Assembly (NCBI GenBank): GCA_013350335.1
Contig: CM023539.1
Coordinates: 14,942,302-15,006,301, forward strand
From: Chimonanthus salicifolius
Taxonomy: Eukaryota > Streptophyta > Magnoliopsida > Laurales > Calycanthaceae
Reading direction: 5' to 3'
Length of the DNA stretch: 64,000 bases
Below the pieces are notes generated by a model, which saw nothing but the letters and a program-made list of their open reading frames with translations, did not search any database and was not told where the DNA came from. Below, piece by piece: positions 13,505 to 23,992 of this stretch (position 1 is its first letter; each line of letters begins with the position of its first letter). Made by a program: the position numbers and the translations under genes.

Positions 13505-14455
13505 ATGTTAACCATGAAAGAGGACACCTGAGATGTCTAGATGGTAGACTCTCCACTCCTAATGTATAGCCTTTTCAAAAATTATTATTTTTAATATTTT
13601 CTTAATTATTTTTATTATTTTCTATTATTTTATAATAATTATTATTATCATATATTTTTTTATTAATTACCATAGGCGCAAGCCTACACGTTGACACAAC
13701 TCATGCTTGTGGCTTTATGAGTCACATGCAAGGATAAAATATTTAAATGATTTTTTTATAATATTTTTATTTCTAAAATATTATCTTCATTTATTAGATA
13801 TAAAATGGTTTAATTAAATTAATCCATCCAGTCTAAAATGTCAGGTCTTAAAAATCATAAGCACTGTTGAAATCTGGAGAAAAATACATTTTCGAAATCG
13901 TTCGATCTAGGCGAAAATGACACGTAGGTAGATTATTGTCAAAAATACAATATTTGTTTAAGTATTTTTAAATCTTATTTTATAAATTTGTTAAACAAAC
14001 TAATTGGTAAGAACACATATTACATACTGGTTTTTTTTCTGAAATTTTGTAACTTCTATAATTATTTAAAACAATTATTTTCATAAATGGGGACCTTCGA
14101 GGATCACATTTATAAGTATTTATGAAAATCAAAAGCATAGACTAAAAGGTCCTATGAATTCATCATTTAAAATCACTACTAATGCATAGCTTGGACAATC
14201 CAATTATTTCAAACAACATATTTTAATAATAATCAATAATTAAATCACCTAAATAATAATATTTAGGTTAAATTACTATTTTGCCCTTCCAACTTAAATG
14301 AGTTGGATCTGTGAGCTATTGAGCTCTAATTGGGCTGATCTTGGATTTCTAAAAATTTCAATCCGTAATCTTCATGATTAACGGAATCAAAACACAATTA
14401 ATTAATACAAATAACACAATTATCCTTAATCTTGGGTCAAGGTATTACTGATTCA
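13505..14455 (-). mobile_element. Degraded family A LTR end fragment
   Basis: 13,860-14,455 matches the terminal kilobase of the minus-strand LTRs: the ttttgcccttccaactt..gagttggatc block at 14,281-14,310, and tcttgggtcaaggtatta at the end. The terminus itself is damaged. 13,505-13,860 is AT-rich with no gene. Confidence 0.55.
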
Positions 14456-15497
14456 TTGTATTCATATTTGTGTGTTTAACAAATACCACGAAATCTCACA
14501 TATTCAGTGAGAAGACTTAACTATACAATATGGGCAAATGAGGTATAATGGATCTAGTGCAATGAGTGTTTTCTTATGATGAATCCACTTATATGCCTAG
14601 ACATGATAAATTATGATATGTGCTTATGGAAACAAATGATGTTTTGTGATATTGACCATGAAATGTTCCATTTGAGCATTATGATGATGAATCTATTGAT
14701 ACTGGCTCCACCTACACTCAGTTGCTGAACTATGGTAGACATATGTTATTGTCGGCCAAGGTGTGTCGGTTTGCTTCTACTAGCCCAGATGTGTCGGTTG
14801 TGCTCTTGCAAGATGCTGCATTTTGACCGTATCGGGACTTAATGCATTTATAGTCAGTGTAATGCTTAGGTGTTACGGTGGATATTGACAGAAATACTGA
14901 TGACTTAATATATTCACATGATAGACTAATTATGATTTCAATTATGAAAATGGTGATAATAGACCATTATGATGATATTGAATTATTTGCACATACTAAC
15001 CTGATGATTATTGTATATTGTTGTGTTCTCTTCACTAGACTGGTTAGCTTAAACCTCTCACATTTCAGGAGATGTACCATAGGAGGAGGAACCTCCATTT
15101 CCACCTTAGGATGTTAAAGTTGTTGATGTTATTTGTATCTCTCACAGATGGAGAATACCTTTCTCTTTTATTTTGTGGTTGTTCAACCATATTTTGTATT
15201 AAGCACCGCATGTGATACTTACTCTAAACAAGTACTAAACCGCTATATTTATGTTAGCAACTCTGGTTTAATATGAATAAGTTTATGTTAAGTTATGTGA
15301 TGGAAAATATTTGTATATATGATATATCTTACATATGGGTAGACATATGGTATATGTTTGACTCCACATGTCAAGAGCATGTGTGACATTTTATTTCTAA
15401 CTTCACCGTAAACCTTAATGATCCAGCACAGTTAGGAGTTAATCTGATTGTGAAAATAGTAACAATTCGGGCCCACTAAACGGGTCAGAGCGTTACA
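14456..15497 (+). mobile_element. Truncated family A LTR, + orientation
   Basis: The block follows the second half of LTR3: a caatgagtg..gatgaatccactta word, then tatcgggacttaatgc, then the acceptor-like module CACTAGACTGGTTAGCTTAA..CACATTTCAG/G at about 15,030-15,070. It ends in a normal terminus, GAGCGTTACA, at 15,497. The start is missing and it abuts the minus-strand fragment to its left, so the junction is a rearrangement. Confidence 0.65.
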
Positions 15498-16470
15498 GCC
15501 GCCGCTGCCCCTTGCTCTCTTATCTCTTTATCTCATTCCCTTTTCTCTCTTCTCAAAACCCTAAATCCTTAGGACCACCTCCGCCACCATTTTTTTTTGC
15601 CCTTTTTTCTCTCTTCTCCTCTTTTTATTCTTCTTCAACTCGAGCCCAACTCGTCCGAGCCCATCAGATCCAGGCAAGTTCTCTTTGGGCCCAACCCAAC
15701 TCGTCCAGCCTAGAGGAACCAAGCCCACAAGTTGTAGACCAGGCCCAGTTTTCCAAGCCCAACTCGGTATGGCCCAGTCCTCTCATCCCAATCAATCTAG
15801 CCAGCAGTTTTGGCCTAGGTCAGATCAACCCAAGCCCGACCTATTTCCTAGACTCGGCCTAGGTTCGTTTCAGCCACGGGCCAGCCTAGGCCCATTTTGG
15901 GCCCATTTCAGGCTCTTTTCTAACCCGCTTTGGGGACATTTCTCGACCGCTTTCTGGAGCGTTTGCAAGTCCATTTCCACTCAATTTTGTAGGACAATCC
16001 CATTTTTATAGATCCGTCCCAATTTCTTAGGCACGGTAACTCGTGCATCGCTCCTTTCAACCCGCAACCTGTTTTCATCACTTGGATTTCAAAAATGCAT
16101 ACAGGTGAGGGGACTTTTCACAGTTTTAGCATGCATTGCATATATCAAATATGTATCTCTAGATATGGAGTGACCCGAGTGTAACCCTCTATTTATTTAG
16201 CCACTTTGTAAGGGGAAATTGTTGACATAACATGTGGCAAATGGTCCGTTCGGATGTACTCCTCTCAACTATATGCATTTGTGAGAAACTTTAACTGGAT
16301 AAATTGATATTAAATATTATTTTTTGAATACGCTATGATGCATTACTTGTTTATGCATAAGATGCAAATGTAACCATGTTAGACATAAAGGTGTGTGTTT
16401 AAGAACTTATTATGCTTCTTTTGGACCGCATGATGAAGTATATTATTGGATTTGGCTTATTATATTTGAA

Positions 16471-17401
16471 CATGTTTATGTTGTTATACTTGATCCTGAC
16501 ATTATGTGCATGCATGGAAGGTAAACCACAACGAATAGTGTGCCGTTGGGTGTTGAGATTGAGGAATTGTTTATATATTTATATGTAATGACCTGGCCCA
16601 TACATAAGGCTTGAGGAGGGGCGATCACATTTAAACTTCATGCGGAAATCTGAAATTTCCGATGTGGGACTCCCATTTTCCCACTCTACCGCACTACACA
16701 CTCCATTTTCCACTCTTTATCACTTGGGCCTGGCCTTAATGGACTCGACTGTCTGGGCCGGGTCAGGGTCTCACAATCCACCCCCCTAAGCCCAGAACCC
16801 CCAATGAATCCAGTGGAGGGCAGTAGGCCCACACAGTCCGAGTGCTGAACTCGACTCTGATACAATTTGTAATGACCTGGCCCATACACAGGGCTTGGGG
16901 TCCAACTCAGTGGAAATTGTCTGCTTTAGGCCCAAACGTGTGCAAGCACACGCGAGGGGCCGCACGATTTTGCCTTTGGGCTAGTTCCAAATACCCAGCC
17001 CAAAACGTGTCCACTATGTTGAGGAGGGGCGATCACATTTAAACCCCATGCGGTAATATGAAATTTCTGATGTGGGACTCCCATTTTCCCACTCTGCCAC
17101 ACCATACACTCCCTCTTCCACTCTTCATCACTTGGGCCTGGCCTTAATGGACTCGGCCGTCTGGGCCGGGTCAGGGTCTCACAGTATATGTCTGTATGTT
17201 TATGATTGGATGATGATTTGGTTGTTGGGAGGACAGAACATGTTTATACTGTAATACTTGATCCTGACAGTATGTACATGCAGGGGAGGGAAACCACAAT
17301 GGACAGTGCGCTGTTGGGTGTTGAGACTAAGGAATGGTTTATACGTGTATATGTGTGTATGTTTATGATAAGATGATGATTTGGTTGTTGGGAGGACTTC
17401 C
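16471..17401 (+). repeat. 163-bp tandem duplication, first copy split by a TRIM
   Basis: The unit from catgtttatg at 16,471 to the next catgtttat at 17,239 is repeated in 17,239-17,401. Removing the 600-bp TRIM and one target copy gives a period of 163 bp. Both copies share acttgatcctgaca, gtgttgagattgaggaat and gatgatttggttgttgggag. Only the first copy carries the TRIM, so the TRIM inserted after the duplication. Confidence 0.8.
16584..17183 (-). mobile_element. TRIM retrotransposon, complete with two LTRs (TRIM1)
   Basis: The left LTR (16,584-16,775, 192 bp) and right LTR (16,868-17,183, 316 bp) both begin TGTAATGACCTGGCCC and end GGGTCTCACA; the left one has lost an internal segment. On the minus strand the 5' LTR (right) is followed by a primer-binding site TTGTATCAGAGTC (16,866-16,854), close to the initiator-Met tRNA type TGGTATCAGAGC. 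A polypurine tract (taggggggtggat, 16,788-16,776) precedes the 3' LTR. Flanks TTATA (16,579-16,583) and GTATA (17,184-17,188) form the 5-bp target duplication with one mismatch. It has no coding capacity. Confidence 0.92.
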
Positions 17402-17545
17402 TCGTTACACTCCGGCGATCGAGACCCCCATAAGAGATGCGGGTTTCCCCGTTGCGTTCATGTTTCTGCGGTCGAGACCCTCATAGAGGATGCGGGTTTC
17501 CTGTTGCATTCTGGTGGTCGAGGCGGTTATGTATTGTGTTTGTGT
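17390..17545. repeat. Short tandem repeat, about 60 bp, two to three units
   Basis: The motif cggtcgagaccctcatagag, then gatgcgggtttcc, then gttgc is repeated, with a third partial unit ending at ggtggtcgagg. It lies inside the putative intron of the interrupted LTR. Confidence 0.65.
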
Positions 17546-18714
17546 GGTCTCCTGTTTGTATTTGTAGGGATACCAGAGTTGCTGGGGAACCGTTGTGAAT
17601 TATGGGGGTGATGTCTTTGATTAGTCAGTGGGACCATCAATTGGTAGTATTACAGTTGAGTACTCATGTATGTAGGCACCCATTCTATTATGACGTTCAT
17701 TACTATTGGTCAATCTAGATTGTCCTAGAGGGGGGGTGAATAGGACAATTGTGGAATTTTAAATTTCTTTCGAACTTTGGTCAATTAAAATTGGGTGTTT
17801 ACTAATTAATTCAATTGATCTTCAAGATATTGAGATTTACAATAAATAATGAATGTGAAGTGAAATCTCAACAAACACAATTTCACCAAACAAGTATGCT
17901 AGATATATAAGAAATAAACACAAATGCACAAAGTAAGGTGAGGAGGTGAGAAGAGATGAAAAATCTTGACACAAAGATTTTTACATGGTTCGGCAATCTT
18001 ACGTACATCCACGCCTCATGTACACCACTAGAGGATTCCACTAAATTTTCCTTCGATAGTGGAGAAGAAACCTATTACAACCTTGATCTCTTTCACGGGT
18101 AGAGATCGAACCTATACAACACTTGATCTTCTTCACAGGTGAAGATTGGACCAATAACTCTCAAGAGAGAAACACTCTTCTTTCCTTACAAGGGTTACAC
18201 CAACCCTATATAAATTACACAATGATAGAAAGAATTTGATTTTTAGAAAAATACCAAGAATGCTCGCATCTTGATGCTCTAAATGGCTTTGGCACGTTCT
18301 TGAAGATCCTCCCCTTTTCTTGGCTTCTTTGTTGAAGTGTAGATGCTCCAATGATGCCCAACCAAGATGCAGAAGATGATATTTAGGGATGCTAAAATGT
18401 TTACCGATAAACACAATCTATCCCTAAATGTTCTCTCAAATACACACTCAAAAGTGAGCCTAAGATGCTCAAGATTTCTCTATGAGAGTTTTGAATGTGA
18501 ATGAGATTAAGTTCAAAAATTTTGGTAATCTAACTATGGAGTTTTAGTGCTCTTGAAATGATTGGGAGTCTTAGAGAATGTTAGAGAGGGTTTTGCTCAT
18601 CAAGAATCAACCTTTGGAATGCCCTAAATTCATACATTTAAAGCCCTCTTGAAGATATAGCCGTTGAAAGTCGAAATCACAAGAATAGAGCCGTTAAAAA
18701 CTTTCTGTTGTGAT

Positions 18715-18825
18715 TTTAGTCGACTGAACTTGAAGATTCAGTCGACTGAAATGTCCAGAAATGACCGTTGAAACATCTGTGCACAATTCAGTCGACTGAA
18801 ACATAAATTCAGCTGACTGAATCTC
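18715..18825. repeat. Cluster of TTCAGTCGACTGAA palindromes
   Basis: Four to five copies of the 14-bp perfect palindrome TTCAGTCGACTGAA or near variants occur in 110 bp of the family B element. Confidence 0.85.
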
Positions 18826-19471
18826 GATAGTTTTGTACACTTCTACTAAAATGACCATAACTTGGGTTTTTGAACTCGATTTTGGGAGTTCTTGGGCTTG
18901 TTCGAAAGCTCACTGAGAGATCTATCTACTCACCAAATTTGGTCCAATTTAAATTCCATTTGATACTTCAAATAATCTCTCAAAGTGATGGTATATGACA
19001 AAACTGTTTTGATTTGTTTTACACTCTTTCATTGAAATGTTCATAACTTGAGCTATATATCTCCAAATTGGGTGTTCTTGAGCTCGTTGAAAATATCATT
19101 GAGAGATCTATTTACTCACAAAATTGGGTCAAATTTAAAGTCCATTTGATACCTCAAATAATCTCTCAAAGTGAGCTTATATGACAAAACTGTTTTGTTC
19201 TATTTTACACCTTTTTATTGTAATGCTCATAACTTGAGCTATACATTTCCAAATTGGGTGTTACTAGACTTTTTGAAAAGCTCTTTTAGTGCTCTATCAA
19301 ATCATTAAAATTTTACTAATACTTGGAAACATTTGATAGAAGAAAAAACCTGCCCAAAATATAGCAAAATTCACCTAACCTAAGAAATCCAAATTAGTCC
19401 AACCAAATTCTAAGTTATGGATTCTAAGGTTTGTCCCAATGGTAATTTTAGGTCTTCTAAGTCATTCCTAA

Positions 19472-22400
19472 TGTAATACTCTGCCCCAGATTAGGCGAGT
19501 TTTAGCTCGTTAATCTTGTTTAACCGGTTAATCTAGAGGATTTTGGTTAGGGCTTCGAGGAAAGCCCAAGTTTAGCCCGATCTGAGTCCAAAAACTCAGT
19601 GATTCAGCTCGTCGAGCTGGAGGGGCATTTTGGTAATTTACCACTTGTCATGTATATTTTTATAAATTGTGTAATTTTGTGAATATTATTGATGAATAAT
19701 GTTCTCCTTAATAAAGGATTTACATTTCTTATTTTAAAATAAAATTATTTTCAGAAAATGATATTTAAATATCGCCCGTCAAAACCCCGAAAGGGAGTAT
19801 TAATTATTTTAAAGGGTTTTGAAAATGAAATGAAATTTGAAATTTATATTTTATGGTAGAACATTTTAAGAATGGTCTAGATATTTCATTTCATCTCAAA
19901 ATGATGTTTCTAAATTGTTTATTTTAACAATTCTTTTTTTAAGTAAATAGTGTAAATTTATGGTTTTTATTTAAATAAATGGTTTTTAATAAGAGTTAAA
20001 ATCTGAAATTTTTATAGTGATTAAGATTTTTAAAACCCAACCTATCTGTAAGGTTGGATTAAATTTTTGGGCTTTTAAAATTATTGTTTTAGTCAAAAAT
20101 CAGGCTTTTATCAAATATAGCCCTTTTTCCAAATATTGGAAAATGGAAGGGCTGATCTGCAAAAGTAAACCTGCGGTTTACTGTAGCAGCGTCTCAGCCA
20201 CTGCAGGCGCATGCCCTGCTGCCCGATTTTCCGGTGATTTCGCCCTTCGTCGTGTCCCATCCCGCTTGCCGGATTTCCCGGCCGAAAAAGCCTATAAAAA
20301 CCGACTCAATCTTCGGTTTTAACTCCCAGCTTCTCTTCTCCCTTCTCTCAGTTTTTCTCAGCCAAAATCCGGCCGAGATTTCCCTTTATCAGTAACTGTA
20401 TCTTAGAGGAAAAAAATTTCCAAAATCCGGATTTCAGCCCAGAAACTCAATCCAAGGTAACCACTGCATTCCCCTTTCAATTTCGATCTGTTTTGAATTT
20501 AAAATTTTTGAATTTGGGTCTATTTTCAGTGAGAAAAATGATTTCAAAATTTAGGGAAAATTTTAGGTTCCTCGTATCAATGAGCTTTCGGTGTTAAGAT
20601 CGGATGGCTCACTGAGTTTTAAAGCTCCAAACCTCTCCCTATGGAAAGAGGACTTCCGGAGGAATCCATCGGACCGGTCAGATGTAAAAACTGAGTCCAG
20701 AAAATATCCCATTTCCCATTTTCGGTTTTACTGTTCACCGGTCGTTCACTGTCTGTTGCAGACAGTGAACGGGGAAGAAGAAGAAGAAGAAAAAAATATA
20801 TTATTATTTTATTTAAAAAAAATTATTTTTATTTGATATTATGGTTACTCATATTTTTAAATGTTGGTTCCCATCGAAGAAAAAAAAATGAATAAATAAT
20901 TAAATAATTAAATATTATTATTTTATTCCCAAAAAAAAAAAAAATTTATTTGAGAATATAGTTGCTTATGATTTCAAATGTTGGTTCCCATCGAAGAAAA
21001 AAAAATGAATAAATAATTAAATAATTAAATATTATTATTTTATTCAAAAAAAAATTATTATTTCGTTAGATTATGTGATGTGATGATTTATACCCCCCTT
21101 GTAAAATAAAACTGTACTAACCCCTTTCTCTTATTATTTATAGTGTAAATATTATTGTATGCGCTTTCAGTCAGACATTAGTCGGGAACTGAGTGATTCA
21201 CTTTCAGGCCGGCACTATAGTCGGGCACTGGGTGACCTCGAGGCCTACTCAAAATGTCAGCTCTGGTCCTATCCAGAAGGCAACCGAGAAGTGACCCGAG
21301 GATCTAAACCTCACTCAATAAGTCGATCTGGTCAATGCCCAGAAGACAATATGAGTTTGGACTGAGCCCCTTTTATTATTATATTATTATCTTGTGGATG
21401 ATTTAAAAAGGCTAGAAACCAAGTAAGAGACTCATTTCCATGAACCCTAGATATTTTGTGAGAAAATGTGTGATTTCCAAATACTACGTATATGTACGTA
21501 TCTGATTTGTATATTGATTGCGCACTTGTATGTTGTTTGACAGAGACCGCGAAACCACACGATCACGGTGAGGGAACTTAACTCTGCAGATTTTGTAAAC
21601 AGGTGTTATTTTGAGCAATGAGTGGTTTCAGTTTTGATGAACCCACTCATGTGCCTATACATGATGCACTATGGTAAGAGTGCTGTGATGATTTGATATT
21701 ACGGTGTTGACCGTATGTGTATGTAAGACTGTTTCCACGTACCTGGGCTATTGAACCAATATCGACCATATGAGAGATGGTTTATGTCTACTGGACCATG
21801 GGCGGACCATGCTGTCGTCAATTGCTGACTTTAGGGTGTCAGTATCGGCTAAGTTTAAGAGCCGGAGATGTACTTGCAAGGATGTATTTTGACTGTGTCG
21901 GGACTTAATACTGGTCTCAGTGTAGTCGGCAGGCGTTACGGTGAATAATGGCAGTGGTTTAATGATGTTGATATATTACTTGAGATTATGCTTATTTTTC
22001 TATCAAGCATGTGATATTGAACTGTTGCTAACCTGTTTTATATTTACTTAATTTGCATTGTTAATTATCCTTCACTGGGCTAGTTAGCTCACACCACTCA
22101 CCTTTCAGGCGATGAACCCGAGGAGGAGGACCCTCTCGTTCAGGCTTAGGGCGATTAAGCTAAAGCAGTGTTTTGGGATTCCCCCGGATAGGACTGCCCT
22201 GATCTTTCCCTGTTGGTTCTTGGAATCATTGTCTTTTTTTTTAAGTATCGGATGTGGTACTTAATTTATGTTGAATTGATGTAATAGGCTATGTTGCCTT
22301 TGGAGACAATGCTTTTGAATGATGAATCAATGAGTGATTTTATTTTGCGTTGTATTAATCAATGTTGGTTTTGATTTGAGCATGTTATGAATTGATGTTG

Positions 22401-22576
22401 TTGTATCTTGGTTTTTGGGAAGTATATGGTATATGTTTGAGTCCACATGACGGGGTCATGTGTGACTTCTAGGCCCAACTGTTGATCCAGCCCAGTAAGA
22501 ATACTTGTGGTTCAGTTTATCTTCAAAAAAAAAATCAGTCGCGTTCCGGGCCCACCGGTTGGGTCGGGGCGTGACA
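19472..22576 (+). mobile_element. Solo LTR, family A (LTR3), 3,105 bp
   Basis: It begins TGTAATACTCTGCCCC and ends CGGGGCGTGACA, with a perfect 5-bp duplication CCTAA (19,467-19,471 and 22,577-22,581). The sense strand is +: TATA box TATAAAAA at 20,293-20,300, a pyrimidine-rich leader, donor-like CCAAG/GTAACC (intron start 20,457), acceptor-like CTCACCTTTCAG/G (AG at 22,107-22,108), then GATGAACCCGAGG. It contains two near-identical blocks with gttggttcccatcgaag (20,863 and 20,982) and poly-A runs. No protein domain is present. It is inserted in the family B element. Confidence 0.92.
20293..20300 (+). promoter_or_regulatory. TATA box of LTR3
   Basis: TATAAAAA lies in a cctataaaaaccg context, 821 bp into the LTR, followed by a CT-rich leader. 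LTR1 and LTR2 have an equivalent TATA-like word on the minus strand (about 9,300 and 29,430), and LTR4 has TATTTAAA at 24,939. Confidence 0.6.
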
Positions 22577-22844
22577 CCTAAGGTCCAAATACCTGTGCTG
22601 GTTGATATTCATGAAGTTTTTCTGATTTTGGTGTGATATCTTCCAAATGACGTATCTTCTTGAGCTTCAAACTTAATTTGACTATATAGGTCTTCCAAAG
22701 GCACGGTCTTGACACCCGAACAAGGTCACGACAAGTCACACAAATTGACAAATCATAACTCAGTCGAACACAGTCACGGAATTGACAACTCAGTCTGACT
22801 TAGGGGAGACAGATTTAACTTTTAGGCCAACAATTACATTTCAT

Positions 22845-23160
22845 GCATGATATATGTTTATGTTGCTAACAGGTGATATGCTTTATCTTTTCACTGAGTT
22901 GGTTAGCTCACCCCTTACCTTTTGGTAGGAAGACCAGAGTTTGTTGGAGGGCCTGATGTGGGCTACCGAGATGATATCTCGGATTTGGTCGGTGGACTAT
23001 TAGTTTGTGGTGTGGTTGGATATCGTACATATGAGCACATTTGTAATTATGATATTCTTACATTCATACATGTGATATCTATTTATGTTGTTAACTTGTG
23101 ATAGACATTACCTCTTCACTAGGGTGGTTAGCTCACCCCTTACCTTTCAGGTACCCCGAT
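22845..23160 (+). repeat. Internal duplication of the acceptor-like LTR module
   Basis: The block with gttgctaac..gtgata, then TTCACT, then GGTTAGCTCACCCCTTACC appears twice, about 222 bp apart (modules at 22,895 and 23,116). Only the second ends in TTTCAG; the first reads TTTTGGTAG. Confidence 0.7.
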
Positions 23161-23493
23161 TGTGAAGAGGCCAGGCGGGTCCCTTGAGGATATACTCGGA
23201 GAGAAGTAGCAACAGTTAAATATCCCATATTACTCTCATGCTTTAATTTTGGAGAGACTCTTGTTTGTATGAACTCCCTATCACAAGTTTTGTTTGGACG
23301 ACTGTATAACTATAATGAACAGTTGGTGGTAGTTTGTTGTGTTTATTATTATATTAGATTTGCCTTTATTAGATTGTTGAGCGAGAGGTAGTTACCTCGT
23401 TTCAAAAAAAAAAAATATGCCCGATATCCATTCCTTGGTTATGTTCTGAGACTTTTCGGAGATAACATATCCATAGCGAGACGGGGCGTTACA

Positions 23494-23992
23494 TGATAAG
23501 CTTATCGGTCATGTGTGGCCTAATAAGGGTTTGTTTATCTATTTGACCTATATTATGGCCCTAGTTGCTGCTTTGATGCTACCGGACCCAATATAAAAAA
23601 AAATTAACCTTATTTTTTATACTAGGTTCAATATCCATTTTTAATTTAAATTTTGTGCTAACAGGTCCAATCTCCATTTTTTTAACTTAAAATTTTATGT
23701 TAACGGGCCCAATACAAGATGTACATTTTGACAAATCCAGAAAAACAGGATTCTTGGATTCAACATTCAACAAAATGTTTGACTAGATTTAAAAAAAAAA
23801 AAAACCAAAAGCATGTTAAAATAAAATCAACAAAAAGTAATGGGTAAGTAATCATTAAAAATAATGGAAAAATATACATTTCCCTATTTTAGTTGGATTT
23901 CATAGAAAAAAGTTGCAATGATACTTTGTTGTTTATGAAACATATTAACATGGAACTAAAGGAATCAATGAAAAATCCAACATGACTATATT
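23494..23992. other. AT-rich spacer, no gene seen
   Basis: No ORF or clear element end. It continues across LTR4 into 31,117 and beyond, so it may be the left part of the element whose TATA-like word lies at 31,423 (family C). Confidence 0.4.

Larger units (their letters stand above)
17704..22832 (+). mobile_element. Family B LTR-like element, about 2.0 kb, split by LTR3
   Basis: The ends are TATTGGTCAATC (first G probably mutated to A) and AGGCCAACA, an inverted TGTTGG/CCAACA pair. They are flanked by a perfect 5-bp duplication ATTAC (17,699-17,703 and 22,833-22,837). Without the nested LTR3 and its duplication the element is 2,019 bp. Landmarks are tcctagagggggggtgaata near the start, a ggttcggcaa..tacgtacatccac block at 17,983, and repeated ttcagtcgactgaa palindromes at 18,715-18,825. 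It has no coding domain. I infer a solo LTR; the lineage is not assigned. Confidence 0.75.
15498..23493 (+). mobile_element. Family A LTR lacking its start, interrupted by a TRIM and a family B element
   Basis: The pyrimidine-rich leader at 15,498-15,640 is followed by a donor-like ACAG/GTGAGG (intron start 16,105). The element resumes after the inserted elements at 22,833 and ends GGGGCGTTACA at 23,493. Its acceptor-like module is duplicated, at 22,895-22,930 and 23,116-23,150 (CTCACCCCTTACCTTTCAG). Inserted inside are the TRIM (16,584-17,183) and the family B element (17,704-22,832), which carries LTR3. Without the insertions the putative intron is about 1.3 kb. U3 and the TATA box are not visible. 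ORFs at 15,512-16,011 are low-complexity leader sequence. Confidence 0.6.

Noticed and set aside
16584..17183. Interpretation as two copies of a MITE
   Set aside because: The presence of a tRNA-Met type primer site, a purine tract and directly repeated (not inverted) ends fits a TRIM retrotransposon.
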